A DNA stretch of 64,000 bases, from the NCBI GenBank assembly GCA_030340625.1, contig JAOPHQ010000386.1:1-64000 (forward strand). The letters run 5' to 3'. A model generated the notes under the pieces. The model had not been told where the DNA came from and made no database searches. It saw only the letters and a program-made list of their open reading frames with translations. Below are positions 48,001 to 58,588 of this stretch, in pieces. Numbering within the stretch: position 1 is the first letter of the stretch; every line of letters starts with the position of its first letter. The DNA comes from Merluccius polli. Lineage: Eukaryota; Chordata; Actinopteri; Gadiformes; Merlucciidae. The position numbers and the translations under genes are program-made.

Positions 48001-48042
48001 CTGGATCATCTGGAATCTGATCTGAACAAAGAGGGTCTGTAG
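42677..48042 (+). CDS. Type II C-type lectin receptor (CD209/ASGR-like)
   Basis: Six exons join in phase to give 282 aa: 42677-42953, 44831-44914, 45248-45292, 47396-47538, 47642-47742 and 47844-48042. The cytoplasmic tail (1-92) consists of four tandem 17-residue repeats around QRGTMASI(Y/H)ELD, then EEYENLSLD and a basic KRR stop. The transmembrane helix is about 97-117 (CYVALTVGLLC...). A very short stalk of about 15 residues follows, then the lectin domain (about 136-282). The domain has YWIGLSDGDPEGTWKWVDG, a Ca/sugar motif QPD (galactose type in known lectins), and WHDVPC in place of the usual WND motif, so one calcium ligand may be altered. The first-strand Cys of the long-form domain is missing (GDLTRLGWMYY). 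Immune pattern recognition is inferred from the family. It lies in intron 1 of il2rg copy 2, same strand. No stalk coiled-coil exon was found. A CCAG|CTCATATAG acceptor precedes the ATG. Confidence 0.85.
42692..42895 (+). repeat. 51-bp coding minisatellite in the lectin tail
   Basis: Four copies of a 51-bp (17-codon) unit containing CCAGAGAGGAACCATGGCCT. The first two copies encode SIYELD and the last two SIHELD, a single T/C change at the codon. Alternating SEL/SGL and PGL endings suggest two-unit block duplication. Confidence 0.95.
43020..44780. other. Lectin intron 1, no features
   Basis: Mostly unique AT-rich sequence with a (GT)n run at about 44791-44815 just before exon 2. No additional exon or recognisable transposon end was found. 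Confidence 0.5.
45045..45245 (+). repeat. 21-bp pyrimidine minisatellite merging into the lectin exon 3 acceptor
   Basis: About nine units of TCCTGTCCTCGACTCCTCGTG, preceded by a (CTT)n run (about 44992-45028). The last unit becomes TCCTGTCCTCGACTCAG, the exon 3 acceptor at 45247, so the repeat forms the polypyrimidine tract. Confidence 0.93.
45396..45721. mobile_element. Palindromic foldback element enclosing telomeric repeats
   Basis: The left arm starts CTGTGTGAAACGATCTGGG and runs through GTTCGCGGTGGTAAGAGACG and CAGAGTCTACAGCGTCC. The right arm (about 45649-45721) is its reverse complement with a 2-nt difference near the end. Inner arms share ATTCACTCC/GGAGTGAAT. The loop is a (TTAGGG)n array. 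The arms fit a MITE or foldback unit, but no target duplication was confirmed. Confidence 0.8.
45526..45616 (+). repeat. Interstitial telomeric repeat (TTAGGG)n
   Basis: About 91 bp of TTAGGG, the vertebrate telomere unit, with three TTATGG variants at regular spacing in the first half and a pure run in the second half. It sits in the loop of the palindrome 45396-45721. Confidence 0.97.
46690..47352. repeat. 31-bp minisatellite in lectin intron 3
   Basis: About 21 copies of a 31-bp unit with core AAGGTCAGGTCTCTATTGTG then GTCTACTACAC. It ends about 44 bp before the lectin exon 4 acceptor. Since 31 is not a multiple of three, all three frames stay open and give spurious ORFs. Confidence 0.97.
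47545..47592. repeat. (GT)n/(G)n in lectin intron 4
   Basis: GT microsatellite then a run of ten G, within 10 bp of the exon 4 donor (CAG|GTAACAG). Intron 4 is only 103 bp. Confidence 0.95.
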
Positions 48043-48091
48043 ACTTTGTTTGAGTTCATGTGTTGAGAAGTGTTAATCCTTTCTGTGTACA

Positions 48092-48092
<1 letters not shown>

Positions 48093-48131
<39 letters not shown>
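48093..48131. repeat. (TA)n microsatellite after the lectin stop
   Basis: About 38 bp of TA in the likely 3' UTR of the lectin gene. No canonical poly(A) signal is evident nearby; AATAAA first appears at about 48976. Confidence 0.9.
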
Positions 48132-48133
<2 letters not shown>

Positions 48134-48366
48134 TCTTAATGAATGGAAAGCAAACCACCAGCTTATCTTACGGTGTCCTCTCTATAGTACTGGACCCTCT
48201 CCACAGGGGGTCAGTAGCAGGGTGAAGTCACTTCCTGTTCCTGTCGGTTCAACATTAGGTCGGTTTTATTAATGTCTGTCGCAGCACCAGCACAGTTAAT
48301 GTATATTGACTGGACTGTACAGACCGTGTCTGTACTGGTGCACTGCTGTCCAGTCCTGTCCCTGGA

Positions 48367-48790
48367 CCGGACCCATAGTTCATGTGATGAGCTACACCTA
48401 AATGGACCGGACCCATAGTTCATGTGATGAGCTACACCTAAATGGACCGGACCCATAGTTCATGTGATGAGCTACACCTAAATGGACCGGACCCATAGTT
48501 CATGTGATGAGCTACACCTAAATGGACCGGACCCATAGTTCATGTGATGAGCTACACCTAAATGGACTGGACCCATAGTTCATGTGATGAGCTACACCTA
48601 AATGGACCGGACCCATAGTTCATGTGATGAGCTACACCTAAATGGACCGGACCCATAGTTCATGTGATGAGCTACACCTAAATGGACTGGACCCATAGTT
48701 CATGTGATGAGCTACACCTAAATGGACTGGACCCATAGTTCATGTGATGAGCTACACCTAAATGGACCGGACCCATGGTTCATGTGATGC
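48367..48790. repeat. 40-bp minisatellite downstream of the lectin gene
   Basis: About ten copies of a 40-bp unit containing GGACCCATAGTTCATGTGAT and GAGCTACACCTAAAT, with a GGACCGG/GGACTGG polymorphism. Copies are nearly identical, so expansion was recent. Confidence 0.97.
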
Positions 48791-50682
48791 TACTGTGTCT
48801 AAATGTATCCATGGATCCCTGGATCAGACTTTTGTCTAACACCAAGTTCACTTCTTTTTCAAAACGATATAAAAGGTCAAAGTTTTTAAAACCAACATGC
48901 AGGAGACCAGTCTTTAAAATGCGAACTGCATTCCTCATTTCGCGCGATTGCTGCGCGAATCATGGGAGTAAAAAATAAAATACATGTAGTTTTAAAATAG
49001 TTTTTGCACATGTTTTCATTCATAAAATGCCCAAAAATGAACACTATAAGCGGATTTCTTGATCACTATAAACAAATTATTTAAACAGCATTTGTATAGA
49101 AATGATTCTGTCCCAAGCCTTTTGATCCATATAAGCGGTTAATTACTATATCCGTGATCACTATAAGCGGTTTCCACTTGTATTATCATGTCACTTTTGA
49201 ATCCAATAGGGGAACTCACACGTTAAGAAACTACATAATAATCCTGTTTCCATTCATTCACTCTTGTCTGTCAGATGTGGACTGTTGGGTGGTGAACGTA
49301 GACTATGTTCACTGCCAGTGGAAACCGTCTGCTAGCCCAGATGTCAACTACACTTTCTATAGCAGGTGAGAGCCAGAAGTACATTGAGCTCCTTGAAGGT
49401 TTTGACCCACAGCGCGATGAAAAGGACAACGCTTGTCCTCCTTATACGCCTACTGCAGCAGTATTGATCATCGTCTGACATCTTTTGCATTGTGTTTACG
49501 ACCGTGTCCATTGTTGAATATGGGATGGGCCCTCAGATTTGATGAGGGCTATGATGAGGACTATGATGAGGACGTCAGTGAGGTCTTCAGTGAGTGCGCC
49601 AGATATGTCCAGAACGCCACCCACCTGGGCTGTGACCATCCCTATGAGGATCTCTGGATGAAAAGGTTCTCCCCCTACGTCACCAAACTGATGCTGGGGA
49701 ACCAAAGCTTTCCAGAGCAGACACACAACCTCAAGGCAAAAGGTATGCCCCCCCCCCATCTTTATATCTTTTTAATGTGTCTGGGCAACCTGTTGAACAG
49801 CAAAACAACCTAATAGACCGATTCCCAGGTCCCAGAAACGACACGTGTGTGTGTGTGTGTGTGTGCCACTGTGAGGGTGCTTTACATTGTCTCTATAAAA
49901 ACTACATTTTACTGGTAATTGAATGAAAACACGGCCAGATTTGATGCCAAATGCTACAACAAACAACAAATAAACAACCTAACAGCTAAACCATATATTC
50001 TTTATATTCTGTGTCATCACCAGTCAGGCTGAATGCCCCCTTCAATTTGACTGTGAAAATTGGCCCTGACTCAAACCTGTGGTGGTACTGGAATCAAACC
50101 CACGAACACGGCTGTATAGAGAGCGAAGTTCGCCATAGGACCAATGGAAAGAATTGGGAGGTATAAGCAAATACTTTAATTAATTCATGCAGACGTTGTG
50201 ATTATGATACTAACCTTAACCCTAACCTTGGGGTCCAGCACTGCGCACGACCATCTAATAATGAAATGCATCCTTATTTTAATACAATGACTGCTTTCAT
50301 GACCATCGGTCCAACAACGAGCAGTTGAGAAGTATTGTTAGAATGAGAAGGTTTTGGTGCACCAGAGACTTGCGTCATTAGGTCAAAGGCATCTTGTTTT
50401 GTTTAAATCATCAGATATCACCAGGTAATTCATATTTGTATCTCCCTGCTCCAAACATATCTTAATTCTTATTCCTTTCTTGTTCTTCTTTGCCTGGTTG
50501 TTTGTCGTTCCTCGGCCAGACCAACGAGCTTACCACAACAAGTTACTGCATCAACCTGCCTCGTAGCAAACGCTACGAGCTGCAGGTGAGGATAAGAGTA
50601 AAAGATGCTTGTGTTGAGTCTGACTGGAGTGACTGGTGTCCACCGGTCTTCTGGGGGCCCACGGAGGAAACCAACGGCACAG

Positions 50683-51220
50683 GTAAAAAAAAAACAACAA
50701 CTTATGTTCCTCGGACGCTCTCTCCTGTCCACAGATACCGATATCTCAGCTTGCCTCAACGTATCCTCTCCCCTCTCAGAGTTGGAGTATGCCAGTTGTC
50801 CCTACTTACTTGATAGTTATTTCTCCGATACAAGCAAGAATATACGTGACCTCCACATAGGATTAATCAGTTTACCTTCTTTATTTATATTATAAAGATT
50901 ACAAGGGTATATATTGGCAAAGCATTTATAAATCTCTAAGCAGATAAGTCATTATTACCTGAAAGAAGTTCAAGGTCGCCTGCTTGTTAGACCAGAGGGG
51001 CACTCAAATTACCCAAACTCAGCATTTTATTGACATTTGCAGTTAAAACGCACATGGTGCAATTATACAGGTATTGGCAATAGGCAGTTTAAAATAAAAG
51101 ACTAAAGGCTATATAGACATCGTCCGCGTTGCCTCGAGGTTGGTTGAGGTCCCTCAGGTTCGTGCCCACGTTGTTCGATGTGTGAATCCAGGATTTTGTG
51201 TAAAATACATTTCTAATCTC
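50683..51220 (+). other. il2rg copy 2 intron 5 remnant and unmatched sequence
   Basis: Positions 50683-50885 match copy 1 intron 5 and carry the read-through frame (stop at 50813). From 50891 to 51220 the sequence has no counterpart in copy 1 and no recognised family. Confidence 0.6.
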
Positions 51221-52999
51221 TCGGGCTGCCCCCGACTAAAGATTATCTTAGTTGACTCTTAGTCGCCATTTCAAGCTGATATCGTCGCACTTTTAATGTA
51301 ATTATTTCGATTTATTTTTTGGGGCATCAGAAAGTGTTTTGAGTTCCAGGGCGAGAGTGTTATAACAGAAACACTGTTAACCTTGTGCTACTTTACAGAT
51401 AATACAACACCGTAATAATCAGCCTTTAAAATATAATTTGTACAAGCACACACACGAAGCCGGCCGCCTATTAACGGCATGGACCAAGCGGTTCTGAAGG
51501 TTGTCAGAACAACCAGAAAGGAGACATGAACACTTTCAATAATCGTATTTAACCGTATAACTGCACACAACTTTATTTAAAAGCAAGCAAATGGAAAAAA
51601 AAATCGTATTTTGGTGTCCGGTGCGTGTGGATGTGCGGCTCCTCCGGCGGAGCGGTTCATGTTAATAGCGGAGTCCGGGAGGGTTCACCTTCACGGCGTA
51701 GTTACGAGGGATGTGCGACTATCGTCTTGTCTTATACAAAAAATAAATACAAAAGTGTGTTTTTAAAGTTAGAAAGATATTAGATATTCAACCGATATTC
51801 ACGCTCGGAATTACAGCGATCAGACACGGGGAACTAAAGCCACGATCACCGGTATGAGTCCCGTGTGTCTAGCGGTGTCTACCTGCCCAGGTGTCTACCT
51901 GCCCAGGTGTCTTACCTACCCAGGTGTCTACCTGCCCAGCTGTATTGTTCAGTATTTCTGCAGCGATGAGTTAAATCAGGGCTTGTTGCGACCACGGATG
52001 TATTCGGTTTGCGATGCTCATGCCTTGTTATTTTTATGTTTATGTAACCTGCCTGGTTAAAAGGCTTAATATTATTTATTTATGTTGAAGCATTATTTTA
52101 TTTTACATTTTATCTATTGTAAGTTTTATTTTGAAAACCAGAAGTTTATTTTGACGAAACACCGGAAGTAGTATGCTGACGCAAATAGCGTTACTTCGCT
52201 CATTGACGCACAGAGCACTGCTTCTATCCGCACGTGTTGGTTTGAAAGACTAAAAAAAAGGTATGAAAATGGAAACGGAACGTATTGACAAATATAAATG
52301 TTTAAGTCAATGCTCTAATACGATGAAAACTCCTGTTTAGAGGTGGGAGTACCATTGAAGAAAGTACTTTCTTTACTTTACTTAGTTTCAGTTAAATCTT
52401 GGTAAGCTAGCACGCACATGTTCCCATCTACTCGTGTTAACTAAGGCGTCCTTTTTGTAGCCATGCTAGCATATCATTTCGATTATTTTCCACATTTTTA
52501 TTTCATTTTGAGATTTGAGATTTTGAGATATTAAGTTACAGAGAACGTTTATTCATTTACTTGAGTAGAAAATTCATGGTGACACACACTGTCATTAAAA
52601 TAAGTGTAATGTGGATATATTACACTGTGGTAAACTAGTCACATTCACTGAATGTGACTGTGGGTCAAAGTTATAAGCAAATTAAAGATAAATCTTATCA
52701 TTTTAAGTTACTTACAAAGGGTAAAAGCAGAAAGCTGTTATTTTTGTTATTTAAAACAATGTAAGTAATTTATTTTATTTACAGTCTAAAATCCTGTTAA
52801 AAGGGATTACAAAATGAGACGATATGCACAAGAAAACATGGTTTATATACTGTACAAGTTAGTGTGTTTTTCTTAAATAAGTTAATCCATTGGTCAAATG
52901 TGATTTTAGTTTTACATTTCATAGAAATTCTTATGGTTAAAATGATATATTTTGACAATATAAGACTTTTATTTTCATGTAACTGTAGTTACTACAGTT

Positions 53000-53290
53000 A
53001 CTGTGTCCGACATTGTTTTGGCGTATCTACACACCGACTCCACATTAATTTTAGTGACCTCCGATTGGCGTAATCGGGTGTCATTACCGCCGACGTGAAT
53101 AACAATCTTATGATATTTACGTTTGTCTTTAGCCAGCAGTTTTAAATAGGATTCAACATCGCCCGCTCTGGTCCCAGGGATACATTTGACTATGGCCGCT
53201 GGCTTCGCTAACTTCACGTTTCTGACTATAGAAGAGCCAATAACCAGAGTCTGCTCCTCAGCGGGTGCGTCGCTGAGTGGGAAAACGTAT
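53000..53290 (-). pseudogene. LINE ORF1 fragment with SGNH-esterase domain
   Basis: The - strand frame reads QTLVIGSSIVRNVKLAKPAA, then GDVESYLKLLAKDKRKYHKI, then HVGGNDTRLRQSE. The GSSIVRN and GGND blocks match the SGNH/esterase-like domain known from ORF1 proteins of CR1/L2-type LINEs. The frame has a stop and an apparent 1-nt shift just upstream (near 53290) and decays after MSDTV. It is a dead fragment. Its 5' remainder lies beyond the hAT at 55277-55560. Confidence 0.65.
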
Positions 53291-53380
53291 TAGAAACGTG
53301 AATGGGCTGGTGGTGAGCCGTGGGTCCAGTGGTTTGAATGGGCTGGTGGTGAGCCGTGGGCGTCAGTAGTTTGCCGCTAC

Positions 53381-55184
53381 CAGTGGCGTTTCTACATGTA
53401 AAATACAGGTGGGGCTAGGCTAATTTTTTTTTTTTTTAAATGACGTACCAGTGTCCGTGACGTCACCCGTTTGTTTTCACAGTCGTGGTGATCTTTGTAG
53501 AGGTTGACTCCGCCTGCTCCCGGCTATCCTGCACAACACAGGACTGTATGTAAAATCTAGTTCAACATCTGACCTGTGGAAGGCAGTAATACGCTAAACA
53601 GCGTCTAAACCTATCAGTAAACCAAGATAATGTGGAGGGGGTATTAGAATATATTCAAACAAATTACGGGGCATTTTAAATTTGTTTGAAATTCATTTTT
53701 GGAAAAAGTTACAGCCCTAAAATATTACAAATAAAATTGGTAATTTTCAAAAAAGCTAAAGTATTTGAAAATAGAGATCGAGCTTTCTTCATTGGTCTAA
53801 CGTGTCAGTGTCCCACCATGCTGTTTGTAGCCCTGGCTTGGTGTGTCCCATTCTCTATTCAGCCCTCAGCTCCACCACAAGGAACTGTGGAAAGATAACC
53901 AGGACAGCAGGCAGGTCCTGGGTCACAACCATTACAAATAAAATATACTTTAACACTATTCAGTATGCTGGGCTTTTGGTTTTTGAACTAAGTGACTGTT
54001 ATCCATGTATCATATATATTTAATTAATAAAGTACATTGGTGCAGCTTTTAATGTTTTATTGCTGACATCAAAACATTGCAATAATGAAAGTATAGTTTT
54101 TAAACTTTAAACTAAGCTTCCGCAAATCTAAAATGACACTAGTGCAAACAGCTGTAAGAGCTACTATAAGAACCCAATATCATGTTACCATGGAGACCTC
54201 CCATAGGCCTAGGCAGTGTCCTAGAGGAGAAACCAAAGATAACAGCTGTGAAAGAAAAGATTCAGAATGGCCTGTCTTGGTTTAAAGCCCACTCACCACG
54301 ACAAGGTGCAGACCAGGAGTGGGGACATATAAGACGGGACAAACATAAACAGACACAACATTGACAAGAACAACGCTTAACTGTCACTGTGTTATGGCAG
54401 AAGGTATCGCAGCACAACCACCATCTGTGATTTACAGGAGACATCCGTTGTCTCGTCGGCCTGTACAGCAACACATGATGTCTCGTCTCACAGTTCGGCT
54501 GTCCCTGTCCACTTCATACATGCAGTCTAATAGTTGGTCCTGTGTGGTGATGTCCCTTTGAATACGGGCTGAGCGTCATAGCGCCGCTGAAGCCGAGCAT
54601 CGCCCTCACACATCGTCTCAAGTATCCCCGGATTCAGACCGCCGACTCGTCGTGACCCCGCAGTGCTGTCTCACATTTCCCACACAGTTTAATACAAGTG
54701 ATGATCCGACCGAGTACATACCTGTTTTCGTTTGCGTACCTCCGACATGCTTGTTAGCAACTTCTCACACGGCGCACACGTGAGGACGAAGTCACTCGAG
54801 TCATGACTCATCACGCTGCGCCGCACACTACAGCCAATAGCTGCGAACAATGAATTGACGCTGTAGCGGAACGAACCATATATGTCCATACAGTGCCGGT
54901 GGGGATAGCCCTACCATAGGAAAAATATTTTTCTCCGTCCACTTCAACGGAGAACATGCTGAGCATGCGCAGTTCAATTTTTCAAGTCCCAATACACACT
55001 ACCATTAGACTGGTGGGGCTAGCGCCATTTTTAGCCCCACCTAGCCCCACCAGCCCCCCTCAGGCTGAAGAAGCAAGCTAGGGTCGACTAAAAATGAACT
55101 AAAAGCGCCAAACTTATTATTTTACAGTACTTTATGGGGAGATTTTTTTGAAATATATATATTTAAAAAAAAATTATATATATT

Positions 55185-55216
<32 letters not shown>

Positions 55217-55276
55217 TTTTCTTGTGAGAGTAGGTGGGGCTCTGCCCCACCTGCCCCTAATGACCAGTCGCCACTG
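53381..55276. mobile_element. 1.9-kb hAT element with 8-bp TSD
   Basis: It begins CAGTGGCGTTTCTACATG and ends CAGTCGCCACTG. It is flanked by GCCGCTAC on both sides (53373-53380 and 55277-55284). The - strand at about 54725-54760 carries MSEVRKRKQ before a GTATGT donor, shared with 37516. No full transposase frame is present, so it is non-autonomous. Confidence 0.88.
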
Positions 55277-56484
55277 GCCGCTACGCTTCCCCCGGACAGT
55301 CACCCACTCTCCGTGGCTTCCCGGCTGCTCGGGGTCTACCGGGGGACGGCTAACTAGAGCTACCGCCGGCCGGCCCGCACAGACTACCGGAGACGGTGTG
55401 GTGCGGTACCGGGCCTCTAGTCACTAATCCTCACCTCCAGCGCAGTAAATAAACTACATTTAATACAGGTACCATTATCACTAAAAGAGGTGGAGGAATA
55501 ACTGAACATGTGGCACACTGAGCAGGACAGAGGAGCAGAGGAAGAGGGAGAAGCCATCGCTAACTGCTAATGCTTAATGTAACTAGCGTGTGAAAACTTT
55601 AAAATAGCGAAAAGTCGCTAAAAGAAAGAAGCAGCTCCGAGTGATCAGGTAGAACTAGCCTATGTTTAAATGTTTAAGCGGGTAAATAACCGCTGTAACG
55701 AGTAAAACAAATTTATATTTAGCGTTCAGCGACAGAACTACAACACCAAACAGTGTACACAGAGCAGGAAGTAGACCGGAAAGGATACATTTATGTTGTA
55801 GAATAGAATATTTTGTTGAATAGTATTGCAATTGCATGAGAAGTTGTATAAGAATCTGGACTATAAAACCTGTTTTGCAAATACAGGTTAGGTCTTTTGT
55901 CTGGACGTGAAAAAGTAGAGTTCCAGCCTCGGTGTACAACGAGGTGATGAACGGATAAATTGATGGCGAGCCTCCCAGTCGAATTGTGATCCTCTACCAT
56001 CATTCCAACGGACCCGGTGGTAGGATTGTGTCAGTCCCCCTGATCGACACCAACGAACGCCTTCCCTGAACACATTCCCTGACTTGACTATTCCCCTGAC
56101 AAATTGACTTGGACACAGATTGAAGTTGCAAAGCAACAAAGAACAATTTTCAAACAAGAGACATTTTATTTTATTAATGTTTTTTGGGCCCATAGGTTGC
56201 AATTGTATAGTATGTGCACAATGTTCATTTTCCAATTAAAAATTCACATTTAACTACAACTACCTGTGTGCTCTGGTTATTGCTATACTCCCAGCTCCTC
56301 AGAACCTAGAGGTCCAGACGTGTACATACCTTAAAGTGGGTTACATTTATGTATCTTTTTGCTCGACTAATGAAAACTTATTCGACTATTAGGGGACAGC
56401 CCTACTAATCTCCCGTCATGACTTCCATAGTTTGTTAGGCCATAAGGCTAAAGCCCCGGGATTAAGACCGCAGCTCGCCTATGA

Positions 56485-57440
56485 TCTCAGACAAATTCCA
56501 GAATTACATTCAGGTAGAAATGTATAATGAAATAAACTATCATAATCTCCCATCATGGAGCGAGAAACACGAGTCCAGAGTGGTTTCTTGGTCTGAAAAC
56601 CCCCATAAAATTCAAGTATTTTATCTAGAAGCGTGGTGAGCGTTTATCTATACAAAAGTGGCTACAAAAAGCGCCTCTGCAGGGATCATTTATACAACAG
56701 GATATTCAGGTTTTACAGGCTATGTGTTACCAACTTTATTATCTACAAAACTCCCCCATGAAGATGTTCTCGTTTCCAAGATGAACATTCGGCGAAGGAA
56801 CCTGCAGGACCTGCTCCCTGTTCCAGGACCGTCGCAACTATTCCCGTTTAATCTGATGAGACCCAGGAGGCTGGTTAGGAGAGCGGTTGGATTGGGTCAA
56901 TTTTTGAGGTTTTGTTTTTAGTTTTTTTGGTCAAATGGTAAATCCATTCATGTGGAAGTGTAAAAACCTCAGTGCAGTGTTCAGTATGAGGTCAAGGAAA
57001 ATGTAGCAAAAGCAAGTTCAGGTATATAATAAATATGAAATATGAGGAGTATGAAGTTTGTAAAATGTTTTAAGTCCTTAACATGAATCGGTAATCCCAG
57101 TTAATGTGTTTTTATTTTGTAAAAGGAGGTAACGATGTTTTGACAAAGAATAGTTTTCCATCTGTGTCTTCATTTAGAAAAACACATGGCTTCATAACTG
57201 TGCTTCAATTTTCTGTCCATTTTAATTCCTTTGCTGATCTCATGTGAATATCTTAATGTTATATTCACACGAGATCAGGATTTAAACTTTATGCAATTTA
57301 CTATATAATATAATTCATTTTGTCTTTACATCAGCAGCGAGAGTGTTAAAGTGTTAATAAAGTGTTTGGATGCTCTGTGTTTATTTTCTTATGAATCCCA
57401 ATTAGGTGAACCCAGGAACCGCCGGTCACACTATCGTATC
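56485..57440 (+). pseudogene. il2rg copy 2 3' remnant (last codons and 3' UTR)
   Basis: 56485-56790 matches copy 1 intron 5 (30030-30340), and 56791 onward matches copy 1 from 33745. Exons 6, 7 and most of exon 8 are thus deleted. The retained exon 8 codons (56792-56851) read AKEPAGPAPCSRTVATIPV then stop. AATAAA at 57357-57362 matches the copy 1 poly(A) signal. Confidence 0.88.
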
Positions 57441-57444
57441 TTAT

Positions 57445-58239
57445 TGTAACCTGCGTTGTGTATTTCTTGTGTAGTATTCACTTGGACACTCAGCATGGGA
57501 TGCAGCGCGTTTTATTGCCTGTACAATGGGTCAGCAAACAGGTATAGACATTAACTGGTCCGCCTGCAGCAGATATAGTCTTTTCTGCTCTACTAATTAT
57601 TATGTGTTATGTAAACAAATAAACACAAATAATTAATATATATAATTACTATTACAATACATACAAATGATAACACAACATCCATTTTAAATGATAATCG
57701 CGCTGAACGCTCATAACCAGGTGCGCACTCCGCTCGTGTGGCGACCAATGGTATTACATGTAAGACACAATAATGGCGGCGACACACACGAGGGAGATTC
57801 AAATACCTACACAAGACATAGAACTAAAACAACTTATTAGTTACCTGTACAATGGGTCAGCAAACAGGTATAGACATTAACTGGTCCGCCTAGACAAAAT
57901 AAAAACAATAAGACAACTTGCACCACAGCCATGTAAATGTGCAACCGAAAAAACGAAATGAAATAAAAGAAACAATACCATGCTCATATCTCAATAAAAT
58001 GAGTTAAATGATGACATATAAGCCAAACATGAACATCAATGTTAAACATGACCATCAATAATCATTTTAGGCGGACAGGTTTCTCACTCAACCTACCTGC
58101 AGCAGATATAGTCTTTTCTGCTGCAGGATACCCAGAATGCAACACTATACGTATACGTAAGTATCAAAATAAAAGTCTCGACCCAATGACACAGGATTTA
58201 ACCACTATTTTAATTATTTAATTGACTCCGTTACATACA
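57445..58239 (-). repeat. 3' LTR of the Ty3/Gypsy element
   Basis: Read on the - strand it runs from TGTATGTAACGGAG to GCAGGTTACA (TG...CA), about 795 bp. A purine tract (AAGGGGGG on the - strand, 58240-58247) lies directly upstream, as expected for second-strand priming. It contains an internal direct repeat with CAATGGGTCAGCAAACAGG at about 57526 and 57849, and another with CAGCAGATATAGTCTTTTCT at about 57568 and 58092. The 5' LTR is outside the window, so the boundary is not cross-checked. Confidence 0.75.
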
Positions 58240-58588
58240 CCCCCCTTAAATCCTGCTAAATTGGGGACATACCGGTAAAACACCCACCAAAAAAACGGAT
58301 GATCCTAGTCCACAAAACCGAAGAAGAGAGAAAGAAGGAGAGAAAAAAAAAATATATATATATATATACATAGGCACTAAAAAGTCAGTAAAACTAAATA
58401 TCACTAGCTGTCGATTACGGAATCCTCCAACTAAGGAGTACTTAAAGAATGGGATGGCGCCATTCCCAAGACCAAAAGTAGACCCTTGAGATGCCTGTTA
58501 CACCTCAAATACTGCTAGAACTGATACTTATCTCCAACTGTGTCTTACTGACTGACTATACTGACATCTAGTACCTACATATGGAATC
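58240..58588 (-). other. Gypsy 3' untranslated region
   Basis: Non-coding sequence between the pol stop and the LTR, with the purine tract next to the LTR. There is no additional ORF of note. Confidence 0.7.

Larger units (their letters stand above)
35330..49180 (+). mobile_element. 13.85-kb insertion bounded by Tc1/mariner (Tigger-like) termini
   Basis: The left end is CAGTGGAAACCGC after TA (35328-35329). The right end is GCGGTTTCCACTTG before TA (49181-49182). The termini are inverted repeats and TA is duplicated, as in Tc1/mariner insertions. Copy 1 of il2rg retains the uninterrupted site (AAAAGATATTATCATG at about 27655-27670). About 380 bp at the right end (48791-49180, with CCGCTTATAGTGATC-type words) look like the native element. 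The left end leaves the element after about 13 bp. The interior holds nested hATs, a lectin gene, an Ig remnant and repeats. Confidence 0.85.
34975..50682 (+). pseudogene. Common gamma chain copy 2, ectodomain-only
   Basis: Exons 1-5 are open and spliceable at 34975-35035, 49275-49365, 49537-49742, 50024-50160 and 50520-50682, giving 219 aa of signal peptide and both receptor domains, including the WSDWC box. The acidic insert is 8 residues shorter than in copy 1 (DEGYDEDYDEDV). The transmembrane exon, box-1 exon and most of the last exon are deleted; only the final codons survive at 56792-56851. Intron 1 is 14.2 kb and contains another gene. Read-through of the exon 5 donor would add about 43 codons to a stop at 50813, giving a 262-aa secreted form; copy 1 has the same read-through frame with an in-frame 3-nt difference. 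So this is either a pseudogene or a soluble gamma-c decoy. Soluble gamma-c from alternative splicing is known in mouse. The pseudogene label is the cautious choice. Confidence 0.8.
51221..56404 (-). mobile_element. 5.2-kb hAT element with nested insertions
   Basis: The ends are TCGGGCTGCCCCC and GGGGACAGCCCTA, flanked by the 8-bp direct repeat CTAATCTC (51213-51220 and 56405-56412). It is the same family as 31386-33440 but in reverse orientation. Most of its length is nested material: a LINE fragment (about 53000-53380 and 55277-55560) that is in turn split by another hAT (53381-55276). Confidence 0.85.
34718..57444 (+). repeat. Tandem duplication unit 2 (il2rg copy 2), heavily inserted
   Basis: Matches to unit 1 are 34718-35329, 49181-50885, about 56485-56790 and 56791-57444. 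They are separated by a 13.85-kb Tigger-bounded insertion, a 5.2-kb hAT, and a deletion joining sequence equivalent to 30340 of unit 1 directly to 33745. Unit 2 is cut at its 3' end by the Gypsy LTR at 57445. Confidence 0.9.
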
